A stretch of 64,000 nt of DNA from Micrasema longulum (Eukaryota; Arthropoda; Insecta; Trichoptera; Brachycentridae): NCBI GenBank assembly GCA_022494885.1, contig JAGVSM010004231.1:62001-126000 (forward strand). Direction: 5' to 3'. A program made the position numbers and the translations under genes. How positions within the stretch are numbered: position 1 is the first letter of the stretch; every line of letters begins with the position of its first letter. This document shows positions 50,801 to 55,500 of the stretch, one piece after another. The notes under the pieces were generated by a model. That model saw only the letters and a list, made by a program, of their open reading frames with translations. It searched no databases and had not been told where the DNA came from.

Positions 50801-51489
50801 TGATGTATTAGCCTGTTATAATTTATTGAGAAGTAGCGTTCGAGATTTTAAATTTGGGCACTTCCGCGTCACAAATAAATACGAGGGTTGTGTAAAAAAT
50901 AAGGTTCTCAACGCTGTAAACTCACCATGCAAAATGCTAGACGAAATCCGGCAACACTGCTATGTGCGCTGGTTCCCCCACACTAGATCCCGCCTTAGTA
51001 AAACTCGCTGCGACGTTCAGTGCAGGCCTAACAGCCATCCACGATGGAACCCCTAATTAACTATTCATTCATAGTTGCACTCTTTCATATCAATACTGAG
51101 AATATATTGAACGCCCCTTGTAAGTATGTAATACTGTATTATACACTACATTAGTGGGCACAACACGGGACAGACAAGTTTAAGGCAGCCAAAGTAGACA
51201 CATACATGCGCAAAGCGGTCATTAACCATGCGACAACCAGTCACTTGTTTCCAATTCACGCTACCCGCTTGGTAGCCGCCTGTATAAAAATGACAGATTA
51301 CTGGCAGTCTAAAACATGTCTACACATTGATGCCTTATAAACACGAACAACATGTTTTTTGAACATTAGTTTTATAATATATTTTTTAATTTTCAGCTAC
51401 AGTTGGAGAGACGAACTTTACTATATTCTACGCCAACCCTGGATACAGTGGATGGGCGCAAAAAATTTGAAATACTAGACAAAGGGTAA
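5705..51489 (+). CDS. spir: protein spire, C-terminal part / short isoform (spliced, 12 exons)
   Basis: Spire is an actin nucleator that works with formins on vesicle membranes. Its C-terminal half targets membranes and binds other factors. Joined exons are 5705-5837, 21967-22073, 34702-34852, 35494-35571, 37082-37205, 38466-38616, 39825-39971, 40373-40474, 40579-40719, 41413-41705, 42848-43034 and 51397-51489, and all phases agree (1707 nt, 568 residues). The Spire box lies at about residues 261-281 (key stretch [10 protein letters not shown]). The modified FYVE finger has Cys 299, 302, 317, 320, 325, 328, 503 and 506, with a Ser/Pro-rich insert of about 170 residues between the third and fourth Cys pairs. 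No KIND or WH2 domain is visible, so either those exons lie upstream of the window or this is an isoform like the Drosophila form lacking them. If the 42848 exon is read through instead of spliced, the protein ends at 43049 with 542 residues. Identity is firm for 34702-43049; first and last exons are inferred. Confidence 0.9.
7740..7860 (-). mobile_element. third SINE family, decayed fragment
   Basis: It has ggcttgagaaaaatc, tcatcgggaattgaacctgg and aagtcttagtgactaag, matching the tRNA head and adjoining body of the 17484-17676 element at lower identity. Confidence 0.55.
9125..10065 (-). mobile_element. terminal-repeat DNA transposon remnant with transposase zinc-finger end
   Basis: The ends are inverted: GGGTAGGGTGGTACAAGAG at 9125 and its complement ending at 10065. 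On the - strand, about 9540-9385 encodes a frame ending [32 protein letters not shown] and a stop. This Cys/His finger resembles the C-terminus of insect DDE-type transposases. The catalytic core is gone. The 12-mer core GCACTCTTG is repeated several times inside (9667, 9692, 10027, 10043 and reversed near 9137 and 9332). The superfamily is uncertain. Confidence 0.65.
10092..10279. repeat. large near-perfect palindrome
   Basis: The left arm 10092-10158 (gaatgcggtagtgcgttgtg, acgctgctcggttgagttt) is matched by the complement at about 10216-10279. A second inner stem pairs gcgtcgatatt with aatatcgaagcgc. The arms have much higher GC than the flanks. It is probably a MITE, but no relative was seen in the window. 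Confidence 0.8.
11086..11160 (+). mobile_element. palindromic repeat family, core fragment
   Basis: Only gactttacacgctgtgtaac, attctccattctgcctatgg and nearby bases are recognisable, matching cactttacacactgtgtaac and accattctgccca of the full copies. Confidence 0.5.
11952..12540 (+). mobile_element. hAT transposon remnant
   Basis: The left end CAGTGGTCGGCAAACAGGGG followed by CTCGCGAGCCACGTGCGGCT is typical of one hAT subgroup. About 12330-12470 reads as broken transposase: [15 protein letters not shown], then [15 protein letters not shown], then after a frame change [15 protein letters not shown]. Stops and frameshifts show it is dead. The right end was not located. Confidence 0.65.
16885..17720. 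mobile_element. inverted-repeat element carrying a nested SINE
   Basis: The left end ccagggccgcgattacaaac pairs with the right end tttgtaatcgctcgggg. Inside are a doubled motif (ttcatagtggcaacatttct at about 16997 and ttcacagtggcaacattttt at about 17127) and a SINE at 17484-17676. The right part also occurs without the SINE at 18155-18260. Confidence 0.5.
17484..17676 (-). mobile_element. third tRNA-derived SINE family, inserted in an older repeat
   Basis: On the - strand: tRNA-like head with TAGTGCAGTGGTCAAGACGC (box A) and GGTTCCGGGTTCGATTCC (box B) at 17602-17672, a body ending GGCCTCCTGGCCTG, and an A-rich tail at 17484-17500. AAGAT flanks it at 17479-17483 and 17677-17681. The interrupted sequence resumes as in the uninterrupted copy at 18155-18260. 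Confidence 0.8.
18285..18505. mobile_element. MITE, diverged relative of 3131-3378
   Basis: It begins gagcccgtattacaatggga and shares tttatcttcc, tgtatgataaatagaatatg and catgttacattactacagg-type segments with 3131-3378. The right end is poorly preserved (ccattacgacgattac). Confidence 0.55.
18900..20130 (+). mobile_element. L2/CR1-like LINE fragment, split by an insertion
   Basis: Reverse transcriptase segments are readable: [14 protein letters not shown] and CYADDQQV at about 18925-19003, then [20 protein letters not shown] and [14 protein letters not shown] (19510-19610), [55 protein letters not shown]. The order is that of the RT palm and thumb of L2/CR1-type elements. Frameshifts and stops make it inactive. 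A 467-bp element interrupts it right after the YADD box. Confidence 0.8.
19007..19473 (-). mobile_element. palindromic repeat family, copy inserted in the LINE
   Basis: It is flanked by a 7-bp duplication AAGTCTA (19000-19006 and 19474-19480). Arms of about 70 bp are near-perfect inverted repeats (gagaagggaatatggaagtc near 19040 against its complement near 19360). On one side only there is an extension of about 80 bp (ctccctagggagg to aacattgttg) that also occurs in the copies at 1935, 54031 and 57096. No coding frame. Confidence 0.85.
21967..22073 (+). CDS. spir: spire exon 2 (linker, basic then acidic)
   Basis: The acceptor tttcag at 21961-21966 and the donor GTAAGT at 22074 bound an open frame reading [13 protein letters not shown] and then [12 protein letters not shown]. 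It ends in phase 0, and the next exon opens with a run of Asp, so the acidic tract continues across the junction. This matches the linker between the WH2 region and Spire box of the family. A second possible acceptor (cacag) lies 6 nt further in. Confidence 0.75.
24415..25680. mobile_element. probable hAT-type debris
   Basis: Motifs such as ggttttggtttcggtttcgg and cagccgaaacc at 24430-24520, cggtttcggcggaac at 24858, and ttcaccgaaccacccctact at 25653-25673 resemble the ends of TTCGG-rich hAT elements. No transposase is readable between them, and the boundaries are guesses. Confidence 0.3.
25800..26055 (-). mobile_element. SINE, same family as 45000-45277, older copy
   Basis: It shares the body (gtggtgcat, actgcattgg, ctgcagcgta, cgcttcagg, agtccagg) and a decayed tRNA head with GGTTTGATTTC in box B position near 26000. 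It lies in spire intron 2. Confidence 0.75.
26190..26460 (-). pseudogene. LINE C-terminal fragment
   Basis: On the - strand it reads RNISRN-like sequence, then [15 protein letters not shown] and after a break [20 protein letters not shown] followed by HDAQN and a stop. This is the typical end of an endonuclease/reverse transcriptase LINE, similar in layout to the end of the element at 48450-48600. Confidence 0.7.
26640..26712 (+). mobile_element. LINE 3' tail with ATT repeat
   Basis: The sequence cgcccttgaggtattatatt, then aatggcactatataagttat and ccaaaatta followed by (ATT)n is the simple-repeat tail of a non-LTR element. The same tail occurs in reverse at 50033-50105. Confidence 0.6.
27238..27452 (+). 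mobile_element. second tRNA-derived SINE family, + copy
   Basis: The head at 27241-27311 has GTGGCGCAGTTGGTTAGACG (box A region) and GCGGGTTCGATTCCCGC (T-arm with box B). It is followed by an unrelated body (GGTCCGGGTGTGTGGTG, CACCTGCTGACAAGCCTC) and an A-rich end. The cloverleaf is imperfect in the anticodon arm and a body is attached, so this is a SINE and not a tRNA gene. A second copy lies at 56640-56811. Confidence 0.8.
31276..31417 (+). pseudogene. short LINE C-terminal remnant
   Basis: A 46-residue frame reads [38 protein letters not shown] and KHISLKLLS then stop. The NKLPQ start and Arg-Phe-Lys spacing resemble C-termini of non-LTR elements. The upstream part is unreadable. Confidence 0.45.
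31503..31951. mobile_element. pogo/Tigger-like element ends
   Basis: One element runs from cagtagaactcagtttatcc at about 31649, with ccagtcatccggattgcc, to gcattaatccggattattga and ttttactg at about 31951. Just upstream, ggcagtcagtaatccggata to ctgta near 31541 looks like the right end of another copy. ATCCGGATT-containing ends starting CAGT fit pogo/Tigger-type elements. No transposase remains. Confidence 0.5.
32945..33220 (+). pseudogene. LINE C-terminal fragment with A-rich tail
   Basis: A single open frame reads [64 protein letters not shown] and stop. Phrases of the type [12 protein letters not shown] and FRVPSR are typical of the end of insect non-LTR elements. An AAATA-rich stretch follows at 33365-33525. 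Confidence 0.7.
33365..33525. repeat. AAATA-type low-complexity repeat
   Basis: About 160 bp consists of imperfect AAAAT/AAATA units. It follows the LINE fragment at 32945-33220 and may be its expanded tail. Confidence 0.85.
34205..34312 (-). mobile_element. SINE fragment (body and tail only)
   Basis: It has cattatcatcattattcc followed by gtggtgcattgggcactgca and gcagcgtag, then the ctgttac segment shared with the other copies. The tRNA-like head is missing, so it is 5' truncated. Confidence 0.7.
34702..34852 (+). CDS. spir: spire exon 3 (acidic tract, Pro-rich linker)
   Basis: The acceptor is ttttctag at 34694-34701 and the donor GTACAT at 34853. The exon opens with Asp repeats and Glu residues, then carries a Pro/Ser/Lys-rich stretch ([23 protein letters not shown]). 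It ends in phase 1. Its length and composition fit a disordered linker. Confidence 0.8.
35046..35160 (+). mobile_element. SINE fragment, + orientation
   Basis: It reads gatcatcttacc, gctgcgattggtgta, gccatatgcaccattaggtg and ends in an atgatgatgatc tail. It is the reverse orientation of the copies at 34205 and 45000. It lies between spire exons 3 and 4. Confidence 0.7.
35290..35385 (+). mobile_element. possible tRNA-like SINE remnant
   Basis: The sequence ggtcccgttgtagggtaggg, then gattagagatcagaggttcg and catctagttctaccac has a box-B-like core (GGTTCGCATCT) and a tRNA-like layout. No body or flanking duplication was recognised. It may be chance. Confidence 0.3.
35494..35571 (+). CDS. spir: spire exon 4 (short Pro-rich exon)
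   Basis: This is a 78-nt exon between the acceptor gacag and the donor GTACGA. It reads [17 protein letters not shown] and on to DSALE-S across the junctions. It takes one base from exon 3 and gives one base to exon 5, and both codons stay open. Exon 5 continues [13 protein letters not shown], which gives the order expected for the family. Local GC is higher than in the flanking intron. Confidence 0.8.
36683..36808. repeat. long hairpin in spire intron 4
   Basis: The arm at 36683-36728 (atgcagagacaaaccttaag, gtgaggagagtacattcta) pairs with 36765-36808 with about three mismatches in 43 bp, leaving a spacer of about 36 nt. It would fold strongly in the spire pre-mRNA. It could be a MITE or a precursor of small RNAs. 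Confidence 0.75.
37082..37205 (+). CDS. spir: spire exon 5 ([16 protein letters not shown] region)
   Basis: The acceptor is ttttttcag and the donor GTAGTT. The exon encodes [20 protein letters not shown] and then a Ser-rich stretch, ending in phase 2. The basic CPSRRAS segment is a conserved linker block in insect Spire proteins. Confidence 0.88.
38466..38616 (+). CDS. spir: spire exon 6 (Ser-rich linker before Spire box)
   Basis: The acceptor is ttttcag at 38459-38465 and the donor GTGAGT at 38617. The exon encodes [20 protein letters not shown], a Gly/Thr stretch, and [14 protein letters not shown]. It starts by completing an Arg codon and ends in phase 0. It leads directly into the Spire box exon. 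Confidence 0.9.
38882..39149. mobile_element. MITE with about 90-bp inverted ends in spire intron 6
   Basis: The left arm gtttttaaccacttttttt, ctaccgaccagtttcaaagc, tatacaagcttctttttt is complementary to the right arm ending ggttaaaaacaaagg. Both arms carry (aaat)-rich outer ends. A degraded copy is at 53228-53348. Confidence 0.75.
39329..39358. repeat. GTCAT tandem repeat
   Basis: There are about five tandem copies of GTCAT (gtcatgtcatgtcatgtcat and onward) flanked by cagt on each side, in spire intron 6. Confidence 0.85.
39766..39782. repeat. TA dinucleotide repeat
   Basis: A short (TA)n run lies about 40 bp before the acceptor of spire exon 7. Similar short runs occur at about 46219-46230 and 55275-55288. 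Confidence 0.8.
39825..39971 (+). CDS. spir: spire exon 7 (Spire box)
   Basis: This 147-nt phase 0-0 exon encodes [12 protein letters not shown], then [19 protein letters not shown], then [12 protein letters not shown]. This is the Spire box, a short helix-forming motif diagnostic of the Spire family and related to a Rab-effector motif. It lies just before the modified FYVE finger and is thought to help vesicle targeting. Confidence 0.93.
40373..40474 (+). CDS. spir: spire exon 8 (modified FYVE zinc finger, first half)
   Basis: This 102-nt phase 0-0 exon encodes [20 protein letters not shown] and then [14 protein letters not shown]. It supplies six of eight zinc ligands in three CxxC pairs, with the FGLFGPWG turn typical of Spire rather than of ordinary FYVE domains. 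The acceptor is tttttag and the donor GTGATT. Confidence 0.94.
40579..40719 (+). CDS. spir: spire exon 9 (insert within FYVE-like finger)
   Basis: This phase 0-0 exon of 47 codons begins [19 protein letters not shown] and continues [16 protein letters not shown]. It is conserved in the family after the third CxxC pair. The acceptor is cttacag and the donor GTGAGC. Confidence 0.9.
41413..41705 (+). CDS. spir: spire exon 10 (Ser/Pro-rich loop)
   Basis: This 293-nt exon encodes a low-complexity Ser/Pro-rich segment ([43 protein letters not shown]-like blocks). It sits between the third and fourth zinc-ligand pairs of the finger and ends in phase 2. It has higher GC than the introns beside it. 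Several Ser-Pro and Arg-x-x-Ser sites could be phosphorylated; that is an inference from composition. Confidence 0.88.
42848..43049 (+). CDS. spir: spire exon 11 (last zinc-ligand pair; alternative stop)
   Basis: The acceptor tttgcag is followed by [19 protein letters not shown], then the final ligand pair VCHDCKTM, then [14 protein letters not shown] and [17 protein letters not shown] donor at 43035 directly follows NLSP. If it is not used, the frame reads only VYNN and stops at 43047-43049, with AATAAA at 43053-43058. The conserved block ends exactly at the donor, so the four extra residues look like intron read-through. Confidence 0.9.
43053..43058 (+). terminator. possible proximal poly(A) signal of spire
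   Basis: An AATAAA hexamer lies four bases after the TAA at 43047-43049. It could end a short spire mRNA that retains the start of the last intron. AATAAA is common by chance in DNA this AT-rich. Confidence 0.3.
45000..45277 (-). mobile_element. tRNA-derived SINE, full copy with target duplication
   Basis: On the - strand it starts with a tRNA-like head containing TGGTGTAATGGTCAGC (box A) and GGTTCGATTCC (box B). Folding by eye gives anticodon ACC, so it looks derived from tRNA-Gly. The body carries ACGCTGCGATTGG-like sequence shared by five other copies here. The tail is a TGA repeat (catcatcatcatc at 45000-45012). It is flanked by a perfect 13-bp duplication ATATGTATTTTCA at 44987-44999 and 45278-45290, so it is a recent insertion. 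Confidence 0.92.
47040..48620 (+). pseudogene. decayed non-LTR retrotransposon reverse transcriptase
   Basis: Readable in order across several frames are [158 protein letters not shown] and [14 protein letters not shown], then a stop at about 48600 and a GAA-repeat tail. The order is palm, thumb and C-terminal domain of an insect LINE. It is broken by early stops and at least three frameshifts, and the catalytic YADD reads YADN. Confidence 0.9.
48780..49040. repeat. dispersed repeat, copy 1
   Basis: It contains gactatcaaactaa, gttttgtaattttgaaattac, catcacaagttgttg, agaaaacatttttcatattc and gatttcccgtagcac. The same blocks in the same order occur at 63455-63880. No inverted ends or frame were recognised. 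Confidence 0.7.
49428..49662. mobile_element. MITE with CTCAGAGTAAT ends, copy 2
   Basis: It starts ttagagtaataacc, carries ttagctacagattacagc, ggctgtaggta, gagaattgtgagcgc, aaccgtccattacacc and tttgttctaagcaatagag, and ends ttactctgagg. It is clearly the same family as 2331-2567. Confidence 0.7.
50033..50105 (-). mobile_element. LINE 3' tail, reverse copy
   Basis: It begins aatcattattattatggata, then ttacatagcaccatttttgt and accttaagggctctgtac, the complement of the tail at 26640-26712. No coding part is attached. Confidence 0.6.
51397..51489 (+). CDS. spir: spire, candidate last exon
   Basis: A strong acceptor (polypyrimidine tract then ttttcag at 51390-51396) starts a 30-codon open frame: [20 protein letters not shown], then [10 protein letters not shown] and TAA. 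It joins in phase 0 to the donor at 43035. An AATAAA at 51580-51585 follows at a normal distance. The segment is more GC-balanced than its surroundings and reads as real protein. Linkage to spire rests on phase, orientation and lack of another + strand gene nearby. It could instead end an unseen transcript. Confidence 0.6.
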   Translation, partial: LQLERRTLLYSTPTLDTVDGRKKFEILDKG

Positions 51490-51579
51490 ACCATAATAGT
51501 TAGTGGACACTGACAAGGCATAATATGGTCAAACCTTTCATTTAAAAGTTGGGAATATTTTACATTGACGTCTCCCTCA

Positions 51580-51585
51580 AATAAA
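51580..51585 (+). terminator. poly(A) signal after the last spire exon
   Basis: AATAAA lies about 90 nt after the TAA at 51487-51489, with a T/G-rich stretch (ctgttttacgttttt) at 51633-51648. It is a plausible distal cleavage site for the long spire mRNA. Confidence 0.4.
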
Positions 51586-51621
51586 TTTACCAATATAAAT
51601 TTCTTCTTCACCAACTAAGTA

Positions 51622-51721
51622 CAGTAAAACCCCTGTTTTACGTTTTTCAAGGAAGCAGTGGAAAAAAAGTGTTTAACTGAGGAAAACACTAAACGAGGAA
51701 CATACAAACGAAGTTTTACTG
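51622..51721. mobile_element. 100-bp pogo-like MITE
   Basis: It starts CAGTAAAACCCCTG and ends AACGAAGTTTTACTG, with TA on both sides (51620-51621 and 51722-51723) as expected for Tc1/mariner-pogo type insertion. It lies between the last spire exon and the end of RFeSP. Confidence 0.65.
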
Positions 51722-52301
51722 TATGTAATTTTCCATGGCAAAAGTAATATACGCATATTCTTTCGAAAAACAATTTAATTCAGTACAATATTTTAACATT
51801 ATTGTAAAAAGGTTATTATGGTATTTAATAAAACTTGCGGTTTAATACAATTCCAGTGATAAAAAATCTCAGTAGACTCATTACAACAACCTCCCAGTTG
51901 CGGCATCTAGCGGGACAAGATGGCGGCTCGCAGGGCCACAGTGCTGCCACTTCAGCGGTCGGGTATATTAGAGTTGCTATCTCATCAGGGTTTCCATAGT
52001 AACATTATATTTAGTTTAATAATATACATAGGTACCTTGAAACACGTACAGATTTCAACAATAAAAGGAAATAAAACAAAACATTAATAATTTAATCTGT
52101 ACATTTTTAATATTGATGAATTTGAAATTTAGACACACGGAACAGACATTGCCTACAGAATGCTTACCTAATAAGCTACTATCATATTTTTGAAGGCTCC
52201 AAACGCAACAGAGTTGGAGTTAAATTGAAGTCGTAAAAGATTGATCAATATTAAAATTATTTAACATATAAATAACATTGTTTCTATGTCGCAGACAGTA
52301 T

Positions 52302-52587
52302 TTAACCTACTGTGATCATTTCAGGGGTCACTTCGTAAGGCGGGACCTCTAAGTTTAGGGGTGCAGGGCCCTTTCTTATTCTTCCAGAAGCGTCGTAATG
52401 GCTGCCGTGGCAGGGGCAGTAGTATCCACCAAACTCACCAGCGTTAGCGATTGGCACGCAGCCTAAGTGAGTGCACACTCCAATAACCACGAGCCACTCG
52501 GGCTCCTTAACTCGTACGGAATCCGGTTCAGGATCACGCAGTTCTGACACTGGGACTGCTTGCTCAGTAGATATTTCTTCAGGGGTC
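52302..52587 (-). CDS. RFeSP: RFeSP exon 4 (Rieske [2Fe-2S] domain)
   Basis: The exon starts after tttttag, completes an Arg codon, and reads [19 protein letters not shown]. It then gives [31 protein letters not shown] and [15 protein letters not shown] to the stop at 52304-52302. All four cluster ligands and both disulfide cysteines lie here. Confidence 0.97.
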
Positions 52588-55500
52588 CTAAAAATGCATT
52601 GTATAAACATCAAATATGAGTGTGTGCTGGAACACAAACTAATCACATACCATTTGGATAATTGTTCCGTATAATTTATTTAATAAAAGGATTACGCACC
52701 CATATATAGGTCAATATTTCGGGTATTTTTTTTATTTTTTAATGCAATTGAGAAACTAAAATTATTCATATAGATACTAGAGAAAAAAATGACCCAAAGA
52801 ATTTTATGAAAAAATGTCATTCACTATCGATAAAAGTGGAACAAACCCCTATCCACACCGAATGGTGCATAGGGAAGTGCATTATTAAATTATATGCAGC
52901 GTATCTCAATCATCTGTTACAGGAAGTTAAGGTGATCAGTCGTAGGCTTTAGGAGTCAGTCCAGTCACAGTGAAATATTTCAGAGCACAAAACAGGGTGC
53001 GTAGAATAGTGGATATCTCTAAATAACGGTTATTTAATAAATGTAATTGGCCAGTTAATTAATGAGTATGTTTTTTTTGCACTAAACCAATGGAAGTTTT
53101 CCTATCAACCCACAAATAATACAATCGTTTGTCTTAGATGAGTGTCTCATGAGTTAATTTGAGTATGTCTCACAATGGTTAAAGGTAAGGAAATTAATAT
53201 TTGAAGCTTGCACTTTGTGGTTATCCATTAAAATAAAACAACTTTGTTTTTGACCACTTATTTTATTTTTATTTTCTACTGATGGTTTTGAAGCTACACA
53301 CGCTTCCTCGTCGAGATAGTGGTTAAAAAAAAAGCTGTTTTATTTTAATTAAAAAAATTAAGGATATTGTTTTATACACCATAAAACAGATTAATAGTAT
53401 TTTAAAAATTTATCATGAGATATAAAGCACCCATAAGCCACATATGTATTTTTATCTATTTATCAACGGAAATACACAAGGATAAGTTGTTCCAACATAA
53501 TAATATCGAGGCTTTGCTGACAGAATGTTCTAAGTCGTTAACTCTTTCACCGCTAAGCAAAGATTACGTTTGTCGACACCCGTACGCAGCGGCATATTTT
53601 CAAGCGCTAAAAATCACGGATGAGATTTTTAAATCGTCTAGAAGAAAAGAAAAAAAGGCATTTATCCGTATAATTTATCATTTAGTTATCTTCCCAAATC
53701 AATAATCAAATAAGTTTTTGTTTGTAAACAAAGAAATTACATCAATAATTATTCAAACAAAAGTGTTCAGACCGATTTGTGAACAGAGCGCTAGCATTAT
53801 ACTACAGGTACTCACTCATGATTGTTCGAAGATTATATATTGAACGCATTTGCTTATAATATAACTCAACAAACAAAATTATTGTTTGTTCAAAATTCGC
53901 CAAATATTATGTCCGAATTTTTTTTTATTTATTTTTTTAACGTCGCATCGGTTCAAATTTCAAGATGCGCGAGAAGCAAAACTCATATTTATGTTATTTT
54001 TATTGTTAAAATAAAAATACCTATACTTATTACAATATTTGAGTTTGTCCAAATGTTCGTAGACAAAAGACTGGATTTCATCCCCTCGGGAGTCATTAAG
54101 ATTAACAAATTACAACAGGGATGGAGAATACCTTAAATAAGGGAATATGGAAGTCTAGGCTAGTCTAGTCTAATTTACATTACCTTATTTAAGGTATTCT
54201 CCATCCCTGTTGTAATTTGTTAACCTATACTTATGATTTTAAGATTCTACATATAAAATAATAAAAGTGAATTTATCGTCAGTTAATATCAGAGTTTTCC
54301 GTGGCATATATGGAAACAACAATATTTCGAATATCGTTTTCAACATGAAAGACTTTTCTCGCTTACTTTAAAATCTGTCCCTCATAAATCTGCTCATTAC
54401 TTTAACATCGGTTTGAAATATTGAGATATTATGATAAGATTTTTTTTAGAAAAATAAATCACGAAGAAACAAAATGATGTTTTTAATGTAATTAATAGAG
54501 TAGTTATTATTTAAAGATGTTATTATTTTCAAATACAATTCTTACATCTTTTCAGTACAAGAGTAACACAAGGTATTCAATAACACGATCAACGCACACT
54601 TCTATAGAGATAACGAAAACGACACTCGAGATACGGCTCGAGGTCATTGCTGAGTTAGAATTTTAAAACTGTTGGGTCATTTTTTCGCCCACTCTGATTG
54701 AAATCTTTTATATTATAATCCTAGGAGTTATTCAGAGATGTCACTCATCAACAAATGTTCAGGGAATATTTCGATAGAAACTTTTTGACCATCTATCGTG
54801 CACTTATCAAGTATCAGCCTGTAAAGTCGAAAATGTCTTAAGACAGTTGCAGCACGAATTTTCAGACTGTCTAAAGATAGTTCCTGCTGGGATTGGGTTA
54901 AAACAAGTTCCGAAATAATCGCATTAAAATCTTTTATATTTTTTTCAACGCATTATTTCATTCACAATTTTCTTTTATTTAATTTATTTCAAAGCTTTGA
55001 AAGAGTAATCTTTATTCCAGGCATAAAATTTGAAATCAACATCTTGCACCTATATTAAAAAATATTTTTAATATTTAAACACTGTTGACTTGATGCATTC
55101 TGTCAGTTAAGCCTCGATACATTTTTTGTCTAAATGGTTCTTCACTAGTTATAGTTCGAATCGGAGTTTTAATGGAGCTCCGCATCCACAGATCATTCGC
55201 TTACTATTTCTATGACGTTTGATGCTATTTTTTGAAAGATGGCCGTATTAAAGTTGGACAACAACAAAATTACATATATATATATAATACTTTTTTTATT
55301 TTATTTGGCAGATAGTTAGGTATATTTATATTACATATTTACCTGCACAAAATGTAATTTTCTGACTCTACCTTATTTTGTTAAAACTAAAAACGTACTA
55401 AAATATAATTTTCTTTGCAAATTGTTAGTACTTCTTTTGTTTATTGTTCTTCAAAATATCTGAGTCCACATCCGAATCTGTGAATGTCAATACCTAAAAT

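Larger units (their letters stand above)
43050..51396 (+). other. last spire intron or 3' region (8.3 kb)
   Basis: If the donor at 43035 is used, this is the last intron. It holds a young SINE (45000-45277), a decayed LINE with many reverse transcriptase motifs (47040-48620), repeats at 48780-49040 and 49428-49662, and a LINE tail at 50033-50105. No other host exon was recognised before 51397. Confidence 0.6.
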
